Assembly (NCBI GenBank): GCA_019694675.1
Contig: JAIBBK010000001.1
Coordinates: 1 to 64,000 of the forward strand
DNA: 64,000 bases
Reading direction: 5' to 3'
Origin: Ignavibacteria bacterium
GTDB lineage: Bacteria > Bacteroidota > Ignavibacteria > Tepidaquicellales > Tepidaquicellaceae
This document shows positions 38,423-46,109 of this stretch, one piece after another. The notes below the pieces were generated by a model. It saw only the letters and a program-made list of their open reading frames with translations. It was not told the DNA's origin and made no database searches. Position 1 is the stretch's first letter; each line of letters begins with the position of its first letter. Position numbers and translations under genes: made by a program.

Positions 38423-41050
38423 ATGAAACTCACTTCTGTTTTCGTTACCTCAATTATCATTGCCTTTCTGCTTCACTTCCCTGATTTCGCGATGCCTCAG
38501 GAGAAGCATATGCTTGTAAGGATCAGCGGTTCTATGCAGTCTGTCTCGGGCGCACTTGCGGCGCAGGACCTGCATCTTGACCACGCAGTCAGAAAGGAAA
38601 ATTATACCGAAGTCTGGATATCAGCAACTGAACTTGACGCCCTTAAGAGATCAGGAATTGGACATCAGGTGGTTATCTCCGACTGGGACACATACTATGC
38701 ATCTCTTCCAAAGATGAACAGTGCGGAAATATCAAAGACCCTTGAATACACTAAGGATGCCTATAACATCTCCCATTCGATCTACGGAACAATGGGCGGT
38801 TTCCTCAGATGGAATGAAGTGATCGCAAAGCTTGATTCAATGAGGGCAGAGTATCCTAACCTCATCTCTGTTAAATTTTCTATCGGCAACACGATCGAAT
38901 CAAGGCCGATATGGACAGTAAGAGTGACAAAGAACCCGGACTTTCCCACCGGCAGGCCGGAAGTATGGTACCATGCAATGATACACTGCCGTGAACCGGA
39001 AAGCATGCAGCATATGATCTTTTACATTTACTGGCTGCTTGAGAATTACGGCATAGATCCTGTTGCAACTTACATACTTGAAAACAGGGAATTGTATTTT
39101 GCTCCGGTGCTGAATCCGGACGGATACGTTTACAACGAGACAACGAATCCGAACGGCGGAGGCATGTGGAGAAAGAACCGGCGCAACAACGGTTCGAGTT
39201 ACGGTATTGACCTGAACAGGAACTACGGTATAAGGCAGTACTGGAATTCATCCAATAATGGTTCAAGCACTTCTCCTTCAAGCGATACGTACAGAGGAGC
39301 ATCACCGTTCTCCGAACCGGAAACCATGGCCGCAATGAACTTTGTGAACAGCAGAAACTTCAACGCAATTATGGGTTCTCATACTTATGGAAATTATCTC
39401 ATTAAACCGTGGGCATGGCAGGATCCGACACCGACTCCGGATGATGCAAAGTTCAATGAATATCTTGCCGACATGTCTGCATCCAACGGATACACAACAG
39501 GAACGCCAACGCAGACGGTGGGATATGCAGTACGGGGAAGTGCAGATGACTGGTATTACAATGATTCGGTTCACAGTCCCCACAGAATAATTGCAGTCAC
39601 GCCTGAGACAGGCACCACAGGCTTCTGGCCTACGCAGGCTGAGATAATTCCGCTTGCGGAAGGGATGCTGTTTTCCAACAAGTACATGGCCCTGATCGGA
39701 GGAGCTTACGTTGCTCCTTCTTCAAATACCTTTAACAAGCAAACTTATACCGCCGGTGAGTCAGGGACTTTCAAATCCGTATTCAAAAACAAAGGTGTGC
39801 TTGCGGCATCAAATGTGACAGTGTCATTCAAGTCAGGATCTTATTACCTTTCTGTTCCGATTGATATGTTCGGTTACTCTTCGCTTGCTTCATTCCAGAA
39901 AGACAGTGCTAACTTCGGGTTTACAGTTTCGCCTGCAGTTCCGGCTAACTCAGCCATGCCGGCTTTGTTTTCAGTTAAGCAGGGGAATGATACTGTCTAT
40001 AAGGAGAAGAAGTATGTGACGGTCGGCAACGGAGCTGTAACACTTGCAGACAGCGCGGAAAACGGCCTTAGCAACTGGACCACCAATCAGGGTTGGGCAA
40101 CCACCACATCACAGTTTTACTCGGCTTCAAGGTCGTTCACTGACAGCCCCTCCGGGAATTATGTGAACGGTGCAAACAATTCGCTTACGCTTTCTGCGCC
40201 TTTGAACACTACTCTGAAGCCGGTGATAATACTCAGCTTCTGGCATAAGTATGCAACCGAAGCCGGTTATGATTTCTGCTATGTGGAAACTTCCACTGAC
40301 AATGGAACTTCATGGACAACTGTGAAGTCATACAACGGGACTCTGTCAACATGGACAAACCAGAACATTGACCTAACAAACTATGCAAATTCTTCTTCAC
40401 AGTTCAAGGTCAGGTTCCGTTTGTTTGCCGATGCGGGAGTAGTTGCGGACGGCTGGTATGTGGATAATATAAAACTGAATTCCTATACACTGCTCGAGAA
40501 TGCAGTTCAGACAAATCTGAATCTTAAGTTCACTCCGCAGGCGTTTGTGAACAACTCCGGGCAATTGAATCAAAAGGATACTTTTGCTGTGAGCCTGCGT
40601 TCAACCGTCTCTCCCTACAACATCGTTGAGACATCTCTGGCGGTTATAGATTCTGTCACATATACGGGAAGCTTCACATTCAACAATGTTCCTACCGGAG
40701 CTTACTACATTGCAGTGCGTCACAGAAACACTATCGAAACATGGAGCAAGGCGGGAGGCGAAGCGGTTACTTTCGGCAGTCCGTTCAGTTATGATTTCAC
40801 AGCGGCACAGTCAAATGCCTACGGCAGTAATCAGGTGCTTACAGTTTCCGGGTATTCGGCATATAGCGGTGACGTGAACCAGGACGGAGTGGTTGACGCA
40901 TCTGATGCAAGCCAGGTTGACAATGATGCGCTTAATGTTGTTAGCGGCTATGTAGCAACGGATGTCAACGGAGACGGCTTTGTAGATGGCACTGACGGTG
41001 TCTTTGTTGAAAACAATGCCGCCGCTTATGTTCAGAAGATAGTGCCGTAA
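38423..41050 (+). CDS. Secreted zinc carboxypeptidase (M14) with MAM-like, HRN and dockerin-like modules
   Basis: An 875-aa exported metallopeptidase. Signal peptide at about residues 1-22. The propeptide-like region ends near residue 105. The M14 domain (about 110-430) has zinc ligands His188/Glu191 (IHCREPES) and His320 (GSHTYG), substrate-binding NRNYG, and catalytic Glu395 (TPETGTTGFWP). About 430-530 is an Ig-like domain. About 540-695 is an immune-inhibitor/MAM-like jelly roll (LSFWHKYATEAGYDF, DGWYVDNIKL) distinct from the jelly roll of the neighbours. Then follow the beta domain with HRNTIETWS and loops NQDGVVDASD and NGDGFVDGTD (814-875). It removes C-terminal residues from peptides and sits next to a subtilisin and aminopeptidases, which suggests joint peptide breakdown. 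Confidence 0.93.
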   Translation: MKLTSVFVTSIIIAFLLHFPDFAMPQEKHMLVRISGSMQSVSGALAAQDLHLDHAVRKENYTEVWISATELDALKRSGIGHQVVISDWDTYYASLPKMNSAEISKTLEYTKDAYNISHSIYGTMGGFLRWNEVIAKLDSMRAEYPNLISVKFSIGNTIESRPIWTVRVTKNPDFPTGRPEVWYHAMIHCREPESMQHMIFYIYWLLENYGIDPVATYILENRELYFAPVLNPDGYVYNETTNPNGGGMWRKNRRNNGSSYGIDLNRNYGIRQYWNSSNNGSSTSPSSDTYRGASPFSEPETMAAMNFVNSRNFNAIMGSHTYGNYLIKPWAWQDPTPTPDDAKFNEYLADMSASNGYTTGTPTQTVGYAVRGSADDWYYNDSVHSPHRIIAVTPETGTTGFWPTQAEIIPLAEGMLFSNKYMALIGGAYVAPSSNTFNKQTYTAGESGTFKSVFKNKGVLAASNVTVSFKSGSYYLSVPIDMFGYSSLASFQKDSANFGFTVSPAVPANSAMPALFSVKQGNDTVYKEKKYVTVGNGAVTLADSAENGLSNWTTNQGWATTTSQFYSASRSFTDSPSGNYVNGANNSLTLSAPLNTTLKPVIILSFWHKYATEAGYDFCYVETSTDNGTSWTTVKSYNGTLSTWTNQNIDLTNYANSSSQFKVRFRLFADAGVVADGWYVDNIKLNSYTLLENAVQTNLNLKFTPQAFVNNSGQLNQKDTFAVSLRSTVSPYNIVETSLAVIDSVTYTGSFTFNNVPTGAYYIAVRHRNTIETWSKAGGEAVTFGSPFSYDFTAAQSNAYGSNQVLTVSGYSAYSGDVNQDGVVDASDASQVDNDALNVVSGYVATDVNGDGFVDGTDGVFVENNAAAYVQKIVP

Positions 41051-41083
41051 TCTATTTATTTTCGAATCGAATGTAAGATCATG

Positions 41084-41113
41084 CCCCGTGTTCACCGCAC
41101 GGGGTTTCTTTTT
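41084..41113 (+). terminator. Intrinsic terminator after the carboxypeptidase gene
   Basis: Stem CCCCGTG / CACGGGG with loop TTCACCG, followed by TTTCTTTTT. Confidence 0.88.
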
Positions 41114-41191
41114 GAAAGCTACGCTTCAGGAGCTTTTGATTTCCGTGTAATATGCATGAAAGGTAAATTGCTCTGAATTCAATACTGAGAT

Positions 41192-43084
41192 ATGTCAAAG
41201 TCATACATCCTTTTGGTTCTCACGGCATTGATTATTGCCGTGGGTTCATCTGCTCAGGGTCAAAACGTAAGCTGGGTGAATACGCAATATCATAACATTC
41301 AGTACAATCCGGAGCTCTCAAACTTCCAATCGTGCACAGACCGTCTGGGAAATACTTTCACAACGGTCATCAATCAGTTCAAGGTCGCATACGGGCAGGA
41401 TTTCTACGGAGATGCACTGCTTAAGAAGTACAACACCTCAGGTTCTCTTGTGATGAGCAAACTCTTTGCAGGCAGGGTGAACTTTGAAGCGTTGACAACC
41501 GACCAGTCCGGAAATCTCTATGCATCCGGAAGTTTCATGGATTCGCTTGTCATAGATTCCGCAAATAAATTATTCAACACCGGCACCGGCTTCAACCTGA
41601 ATTACTTCCTCATAAAACTGGATAAGAACGGCGGGTTCATTTGGGCAAAGAACATCAATGCCATTTACGGACAGTACACTATACTTGACGCTATACATGT
41701 AAGGGGAAGCAGTCTGTATGCCGGCATTTATTATTATGACATCGGCACTGTTTACAAATACGACCTGAACGGAAATCAGCTCATGTTGATACAGCAGTCG
41801 AACGTGAGAAGCGTCAGCTCAATAACCACAGACAATCTCGGCAACATCATTGTTTCCGGCGCATGCGGCCAGGGGAATATCACATTTGGCAATCTTGTGC
41901 TTTACACTCCTTTTCCTTACAATGTTTACATAGCAAAATACAACCCATCCGGCATTTGCCAGTGGGGCAGGTTTGTTGAAGACATAACATTTCAAAGGGC
42001 TGACCTTGCATGCGACAGCGAGAACAACATTTATGCGGCAGGAGATCTTTTTGATTCCACATGGTTCGGCAATATCCGCGCAATAGGCAGGCAGTGGGTG
42101 TTTGATTTCTTCATTACGAAAATTGATCCGTCCGGTGAATTTCTCTGGGTAAAGGAAGTTCCAAACTATCCGGGAAGTCCGACGGGAGACGTGAGAAGGG
42201 GGAAGACAAGATCACTGGCGATTGACAAGAATGACCGCATCTATTTTGCCGCTGTACTCAGGGGCACGGTTGACTGGGGAAACGGCTTCAAGTCCGTATC
42301 CGCAGGGGGGAATGACATTCTGCTGCTGACATTTGATGATAACGGTACAATGATGAGCATCAGGGATTTCGGCGGTACGTCCAACGAAAGGCCGGACTGC
42401 ATCTCAATTGACGAAAACGGAAGCATGTACATGTCAGGCAATTTCGCCCTCAATGCCTCATTTGATACTATCAGTGTTTCGGGAACGGGATACATAAACT
42501 CATTCACCGCGAAAATTCCTTTCGGTGGATCACAGGGGACAGTATTGCTGTCAATGATAATGCAGGGATTCTACAATCAGTACACAGAAGAACTTATCAC
42601 CGGAGATACAGTACGCCTTTATCTCAGAGGCACTTCTTCTCCGTTCGTCAAGATCGACTCGGCTGTTTCAGTGATCAGCAAGACAAACTTTACGGGTGCA
42701 TTCACATTTGCAAATGCCGCCTCAGGGAGTTACTACATTCAGGCAAATCACAGAAACACTGTTGAGACCTGGTCCTCCGCCCCGGTGCAGTTTGAAAGAG
42801 GGGGAACAACCGAGTTCAGTTTTGTAAATGCGCAGTCTTCCGCTTTCGGAAACAATCAGATGCTTGTTGACAATATGCCTGTCAGATATGCCCTTTTCGG
42901 AGGAGACGTAGATCAGGACGGCACTGTGGATGCCAATGATGCAAGCATCATTGACAATGATGCCTATAATGTGTTGTCCGGCTACATTCCGTCCGATGTC
43001 ACAGGTGACGGTTTTGTTGACGGCAGTGACGCCTCGCTTGCCGATAACAACGCATTCAACTTCGTACAGAAGATAGTTCCCTGA
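41192..43084 (+). CDS. Secreted SBBP-type beta-propeller with HRN/dockerin-like tail
   Basis: A 630-aa exported protein. Signal peptide at about residues 1-23. Residues about 30-450 are repeats of the seven-bladed SBBP type: TDQSGNLYASGSF, TDNLGNIIVSGACG, CDSENNIYAAGDLF, IDKNDRIYFAAVL and IDENGSMYMSGNF, each followed by a Tyr/Trp-rich strand. About 455-560 is the beta domain with HRNTVETWS; about 569-630 are the dockerin-like loops DQDGTVDAND and TGDGFVDGSD. There is no jelly-roll domain and no charged tail. It resembles the protein at 48591 in plan. Probably a surface binding or scaffold protein. Confidence 0.88.
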   Translation: MSKSYILLVLTALIIAVGSSAQGQNVSWVNTQYHNIQYNPELSNFQSCTDRLGNTFTTVINQFKVAYGQDFYGDALLKKYNTSGSLVMSKLFAGRVNFEALTTDQSGNLYASGSFMDSLVIDSANKLFNTGTGFNLNYFLIKLDKNGGFIWAKNINAIYGQYTILDAIHVRGSSLYAGIYYYDIGTVYKYDLNGNQLMLIQQSNVRSVSSITTDNLGNIIVSGACGQGNITFGNLVLYTPFPYNVYIAKYNPSGICQWGRFVEDITFQRADLACDSENNIYAAGDLFDSTWFGNIRAIGRQWVFDFFITKIDPSGEFLWVKEVPNYPGSPTGDVRRGKTRSLAIDKNDRIYFAAVLRGTVDWGNGFKSVSAGGNDILLLTFDDNGTMMSIRDFGGTSNERPDCISIDENGSMYMSGNFALNASFDTISVSGTGYINSFTAKIPFGGSQGTVLLSMIMQGFYNQYTEELITGDTVRLYLRGTSSPFVKIDSAVSVISKTNFTGAFTFANAASGSYYIQANHRNTVETWSSAPVQFERGGTTEFSFVNAQSSAFGNNQMLVDNMPVRYALFGGDVDQDGTVDANDASIIDNDAYNVLSGYIPSDVTGDGFVDGSDASLADNNAFNFVQKIVP

Positions 43085-43096
43085 CTTTCACTTCCA

Positions 43097-43125
43097 GACA
43101 ACCCGGAAGTAAAGGCCGGGTTGTC
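43097..43125 (+). terminator. Terminator-like hairpin
   Basis: A perfect 10-bp stem GACAACCCGG / CCGGGTTGTC lies 12 bp past the propeller stop. The T run (TGTTTT) begins 6 nt later. Confidence 0.65.
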
Positions 43126-43174
43126 AAGCCTGTTTTATCCTGCTGATCTATTCCTTAGTTAACTGATCTCCGCA

Positions 43175-43190
43175 TTTGACTTAAGTCAAA
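43175..43190. promoter_or_regulatory. CRP/FNR-like operator upstream of the fasciclin gene
   Basis: The 16-bp perfect palindrome TTTGACTTAAGTCAAA contains TTGAC-N4-GTCAA, the half-site layout bound by CRP/FNR-family regulators. Its centre lies 30 bp before the -7 box at 43212, i.e. about -42 relative to the predicted start, the class II activator position. No -33 element is present in between. Near-symmetry continues outward (GCA and TGC, one base out of register). Confidence 0.6.
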
Positions 43191-43211
43191 ATGCATCTTC
43201 TTCTTTTTGCA

Positions 43212-43219
43212 TAGTTTTG
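43212..43219 (+). promoter_or_regulatory. Candidate -7 box of the fasciclin gene
   Basis: TAGTTTTG fits TAnnTTTG exactly. A -33 TTTG at the usual spacing is missing, consistent with dependence on the palindrome just upstream. Confidence 0.45.
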
Positions 43220-43255
43220 TATCAGACAGGTTCAATGAAAATTAAAGAGCAGATA

Positions 43256-43810
43256 ATGAAGACATTAATAACAGCTTGTGCAATCTTTTCTCTGATCACT
43301 CTCGGCTGCAACAAAGAAGACTCCGTTAAACAGTCACAGGGATCTTCCGAAACAGCGGGTAAGGTCTCCACAGGACAGTCTAACGTAAAAGACGACGTTT
43401 CTCAGAACGACATTGTGAAGGTCGCAGTCGGTTCAAAGGATCACTCAACCCTGGTAACAGCTTTGCAGGCGGCTGATCTGGTTAACTCGCTTGCAAATGC
43501 CGGTCCGTTCACTGTATTTGCACCCGTCAATGCCGCATTTGAGAAACTGCCTGCGGGGACTGTTGACGATCTTCTGAAACCGGAGAATAAATCAAAACTT
43601 TCGAAGATCCTTCAGCACCATGTGGCAGTGGGAGTTTACAATAAGGACATGCTGACTGACGGAAGGGTTCTCGGAATGGTTGACGGTGCTAACGCCACAG
43701 TTTCAAACAAAGGCGGCGAGATCTCGCTTGACGGAGCGAAGGTGCTTGCAACGGTAACAGCATCCAACGGCATAGTTTACGTAGTTGATTCGGTTGTATT
43801 GCCCAAATAG
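43256..43810 (+). CDS. Fasciclin-domain lipoprotein
   Basis: A 184-aa lipoprotein when started at the ATG at 43256, which gives the compact signal KTLITACAIFSLITLGC with lipobox LITLGC. An in-frame ATG at 43235 would add seven residues before it. A Ser/Lys-rich linker (about 20-50) leads to one complete fasciclin (FAS1) domain with motifs DHSTLVTALQAADLV, GPFTVFAPVNAAFEKLP, ILQHHVAVGVY and NGIVYVVDSVVLP. FAS1 domains usually mediate adhesion; single-domain bacterial lipoproteins of this type are common and their role is mostly unknown. Its promoter region carries a CRP/FNR-like palindrome, shared in type with the next gene. Confidence 0.93.
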   Translation: MKTLITACAIFSLITLGCNKEDSVKQSQGSSETAGKVSTGQSNVKDDVSQNDIVKVAVGSKDHSTLVTALQAADLVNSLANAGPFTVFAPVNAAFEKLPAGTVDDLLKPENKSKLSKILQHHVAVGVYNKDMLTDGRVLGMVDGANATVSNKGGEISLDGAKVLATVTASNGIVYVVDSVVLPK

Positions 43811-43868
43811 CTGATACAACGGGAAAGCAAGTTGTTACACCCTCTGTGAGGTTCTCCTTGAGGCAGGG

Positions 43869-43902
43869 ATCTGCCGGTTTTGGGGCCGGCAGATTATTTT
43901 TT
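43869..43902 (+). terminator. Intrinsic terminator after the fasciclin gene
   Basis: Perfect stem ATCTGCCGG / CCGGCAGAT with loop TTTTGGGG, followed by TATTTTTT. Confidence 0.9.
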
Positions 43903-43903
43903 G

Positions 43904-43927
43904 AAAGTATGACAAAAGTCATACTTT
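43904..43927. promoter_or_regulatory. CRP/FNR-like inverted repeat upstream of the first M1 aminopeptidase gene
   Basis: Perfect 10-bp arms AAAGTATGAC and GTCATACTTT are separated by AAAA, giving a TGAC-N4-GTCA core like the site at 43175. Its centre is about 31 bp before a -7-like TATCTTTA (43946-43953), again near -42 from the predicted start. It begins one base after the T run of the preceding terminator and is itself not followed by a clean T run. Confidence 0.55.
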
Positions 43928-43945
43928 TCTTGATATTGTTTGCAG

Positions 43946-43953
43946 TATCTTTA
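43946..43953 (+). promoter_or_regulatory. Candidate -7 box of the first M1 aminopeptidase gene
   Basis: TATCTTTA matches TAnnTTTG in all positions but the last. The leader (CTTTAACCAAAAACAGAAAAT) is A-rich and lacks a Shine-Dalgarno sequence. Confidence 0.35.
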
Positions 43954-43981
43954 CCCAGTTCTTTAACCAAAAACAGAAAAT

Positions 43982-45952
43982 ATGAAAAAGCTTACATTGG
44001 TTCTCCTCCAGGTAGCCTTTTTATATTCAGCTGTATTTGCTCAGAATGAATTGCCCAAGGGACAGCATTTCTGTTCGCTCAAAAAGCTGAACAGTCCGCA
44101 CCTTTCAGAGCAGTTCGATTCTGATTCCCCAAATAGTCCTAAGCACAGCTTTGATGTGCTGGATTACAAAATATATGTTGATATAAGAAGTTGTTTCATC
44201 AGTCCTTACCCGAAGAACTTCAACGGTAATGTGACTGTGACTTTCAGGGTTGACAGCGCTCTGAGTTCGATCAAGCTCAATGCAATTAACAGCTCGATGA
44301 GCATAAGTTCGGTCAGCCTTGCCGGAGTCAGCTTCACACACTCATCCAACATCCTCACGATCGATCTCAACAGGACTTACAATCCGGGGGAAATTGTGCA
44401 GGTGAAGATCAATTACTCACACAAGAATGTTTCCGACAAGGCATTCTATGCCAGCGGCGGACACGTTTTCACCGATTGTGAGCCGGAAGGAGCTCGCAAG
44501 TGGTTCCCGTGCTATGACAAGCCGAGCGATAAGGCAACAATTGATCTTACTGCAAGGGTCAAGGGCACCGTAAGGCTTGGTTCGAACGGAAGGCTGGCAG
44601 ACTCTACATTCAGGGGAGATACTGCCTATTATCATTGGATCAGCAGGGATCCGATTGCAACTTACCTTGTCGTTATCTCCGCCAAGGTGAACTACGGCCT
44701 TAATATAACATACTGGCCGAGACCGTCGAACCCTTCAGAACTTGTGCCGATAAGATTCTATTACAATTCGGGCGAGAACATCTCTTCCATTAAGACGAAG
44801 GTCTATAACATGATGACTCACTTTTCAAACAGATACGGAGAATATCCGTTTGAGAAGAACGGCTTCGCCACAATGAGCAGTCAGTTCACCTGGGGAGGGA
44901 TGGAAAATCAGACTCTTACAAGCCTCTGCAAGAACTGCTGGAATGAAAACATAATCTCGCATGAACTGGGTCATCAGTGGTACGGGGATATGATCTCGCC
45001 GGCAACATGGGCAGACATCTGGCTGAATGAGGGCTTTGCAACATACTCCGAAGCTGTATGGTTTGAATATACCGGCGGATACACTTCATACAAGAATGAC
45101 ATCAACAGCAATGCGAGCTACTATCTCAGCAATAATCCGGGATGGCCGGTTTACAATCCTTCATGGGCAGTTACAACTCCCTCCACAAGTACGCTGTTCA
45201 ATACGGCCATCACATACTACAAGGGCGCGTGCGTGCTTCATATGCTGAGATACACTCTTGGCGAAGCCATGTTCTTCGACTTCATGAAGTCATACGCGGC
45301 TGACAGCATAGGAGGTTTCCGGCACAATTCCGCGGCAACGGCTGATGTAACCGCGAAACTGAGTTCCGTCGTGGGTGAAGATATGAACTGGTTCATTGAT
45401 GAATGGATCATGCAGCCGAATCATCCCGCGTATCAGAATACCTACAGCATCACAAGTCTCGGCGGAGGTTCATGGAGAGTAAGGTTCACTGCAAATCAGA
45501 CTCAGACCAATTCACCGTTCCACAAGATGCCTCTGACACTGAAGATATCCTTCACTTCGGGCAGTGATTCTCTTGTGAGAGTTATGAATGATATCAACAA
45601 TCAGGTCTTTGATCTGACCTTCGACCGTCAGCCCACTGTGCTGGTATTTGATCCGTCAAATGACATTGTGCTGAAGACGGCTGCTACAACGCTGACAACA
45701 GCGCCGGCGGGCATGCAGGAAGTCGCAACGGAATCAAACGACAGACATATTGCTTACCGCAAGTTTGCGGGAGATATCAACAATGACGGCTTCATAAATT
45801 CCGAAGACGTATCTGCCGTGGAGCATGATATGATCAACGGAGTTACGGGGTTCGTCCCGTCCGACCTTAATATGGACGGAGCAGTTGATGCAACAGATGT
45901 GGCAATTGTCTCCAACATCGCTTCCGTCAATTTTCTGCAATCAGTACCATAA
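43982..45952 (+). CDS. Secreted M1-family aminopeptidase with minimal dockerin-like tail
   Basis: A 656-aa exported metallopeptidase. Signal peptide at about residues 1-20. The N-terminal saddle domain is followed by the gluzincin catalytic domain with substrate motif GGMEN and zinc site His327, His331 and Glu350 (HELGHQW ... WLNEGFATYSEA, exact HExxH-18-E spacing). Residues about 596-656 are two dockerin-like loops (NNDGFINSED, NMDGAVDATD), more diverged than elsewhere. It lacks the roughly 100-residue HRN beta domain present in its tandem paralogue at 46110, so the tail is joined almost directly to the peptidase. It releases N-terminal residues from peptides outside the cell. Confidence 0.93.
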   Translation: MKKLTLVLLQVAFLYSAVFAQNELPKGQHFCSLKKLNSPHLSEQFDSDSPNSPKHSFDVLDYKIYVDIRSCFISPYPKNFNGNVTVTFRVDSALSSIKLNAINSSMSISSVSLAGVSFTHSSNILTIDLNRTYNPGEIVQVKINYSHKNVSDKAFYASGGHVFTDCEPEGARKWFPCYDKPSDKATIDLTARVKGTVRLGSNGRLADSTFRGDTAYYHWISRDPIATYLVVISAKVNYGLNITYWPRPSNPSELVPIRFYYNSGENISSIKTKVYNMMTHFSNRYGEYPFEKNGFATMSSQFTWGGMENQTLTSLCKNCWNENIISHELGHQWYGDMISPATWADIWLNEGFATYSEAVWFEYTGGYTSYKNDINSNASYYLSNNPGWPVYNPSWAVTTPSTSTLFNTAITYYKGACVLHMLRYTLGEAMFFDFMKSYAADSIGGFRHNSAATADVTAKLSSVVGEDMNWFIDEWIMQPNHPAYQNTYSITSLGGGSWRVRFTANQTQTNSPFHKMPLTLKISFTSGSDSLVRVMNDINNQVFDLTFDRQPTVLVFDPSNDIVLKTAATTLTTAPAGMQEVATESNDRHIAYRKFAGDINNDGFINSEDVSAVEHDMINGVTGFVPSDLNMDGAVDATDVAIVSNIASVNFLQSVP

Positions 45953-45979
45953 GGCGCAGGTTCATTTTAAGCATGAACT

Positions 45980-46014
45980 ATGCGGAGGAGCTTCAGCATT
46001 TGGCTCCTCCGCAT
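45980..46014 (+). terminator. Terminator-like hairpin between the two aminopeptidase genes
   Basis: Perfect 12-bp stem ATGCGGAGGAGC / GCTCCTCCGCAT with an 11-nt loop. Only GTTTGC follows, so it may act as a weak terminator or an RNA stabiliser. Confidence 0.6.
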
Positions 46015-46109
46015 GTTTGCCGGTTCAACTGCAATTTGAATTTATCTGCAACTGTCCGGAAATGCATAGCGAACTGCTGTCTCAACTACACATTAAAATA
46101 TCGCAAATC

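Noticed and set aside
45885-46109. Upstream extension of the second M1 aminopeptidase
   Set aside because: It spans the end of the first peptidase gene and a terminator-like hairpin; the signal peptide starts at 46110.
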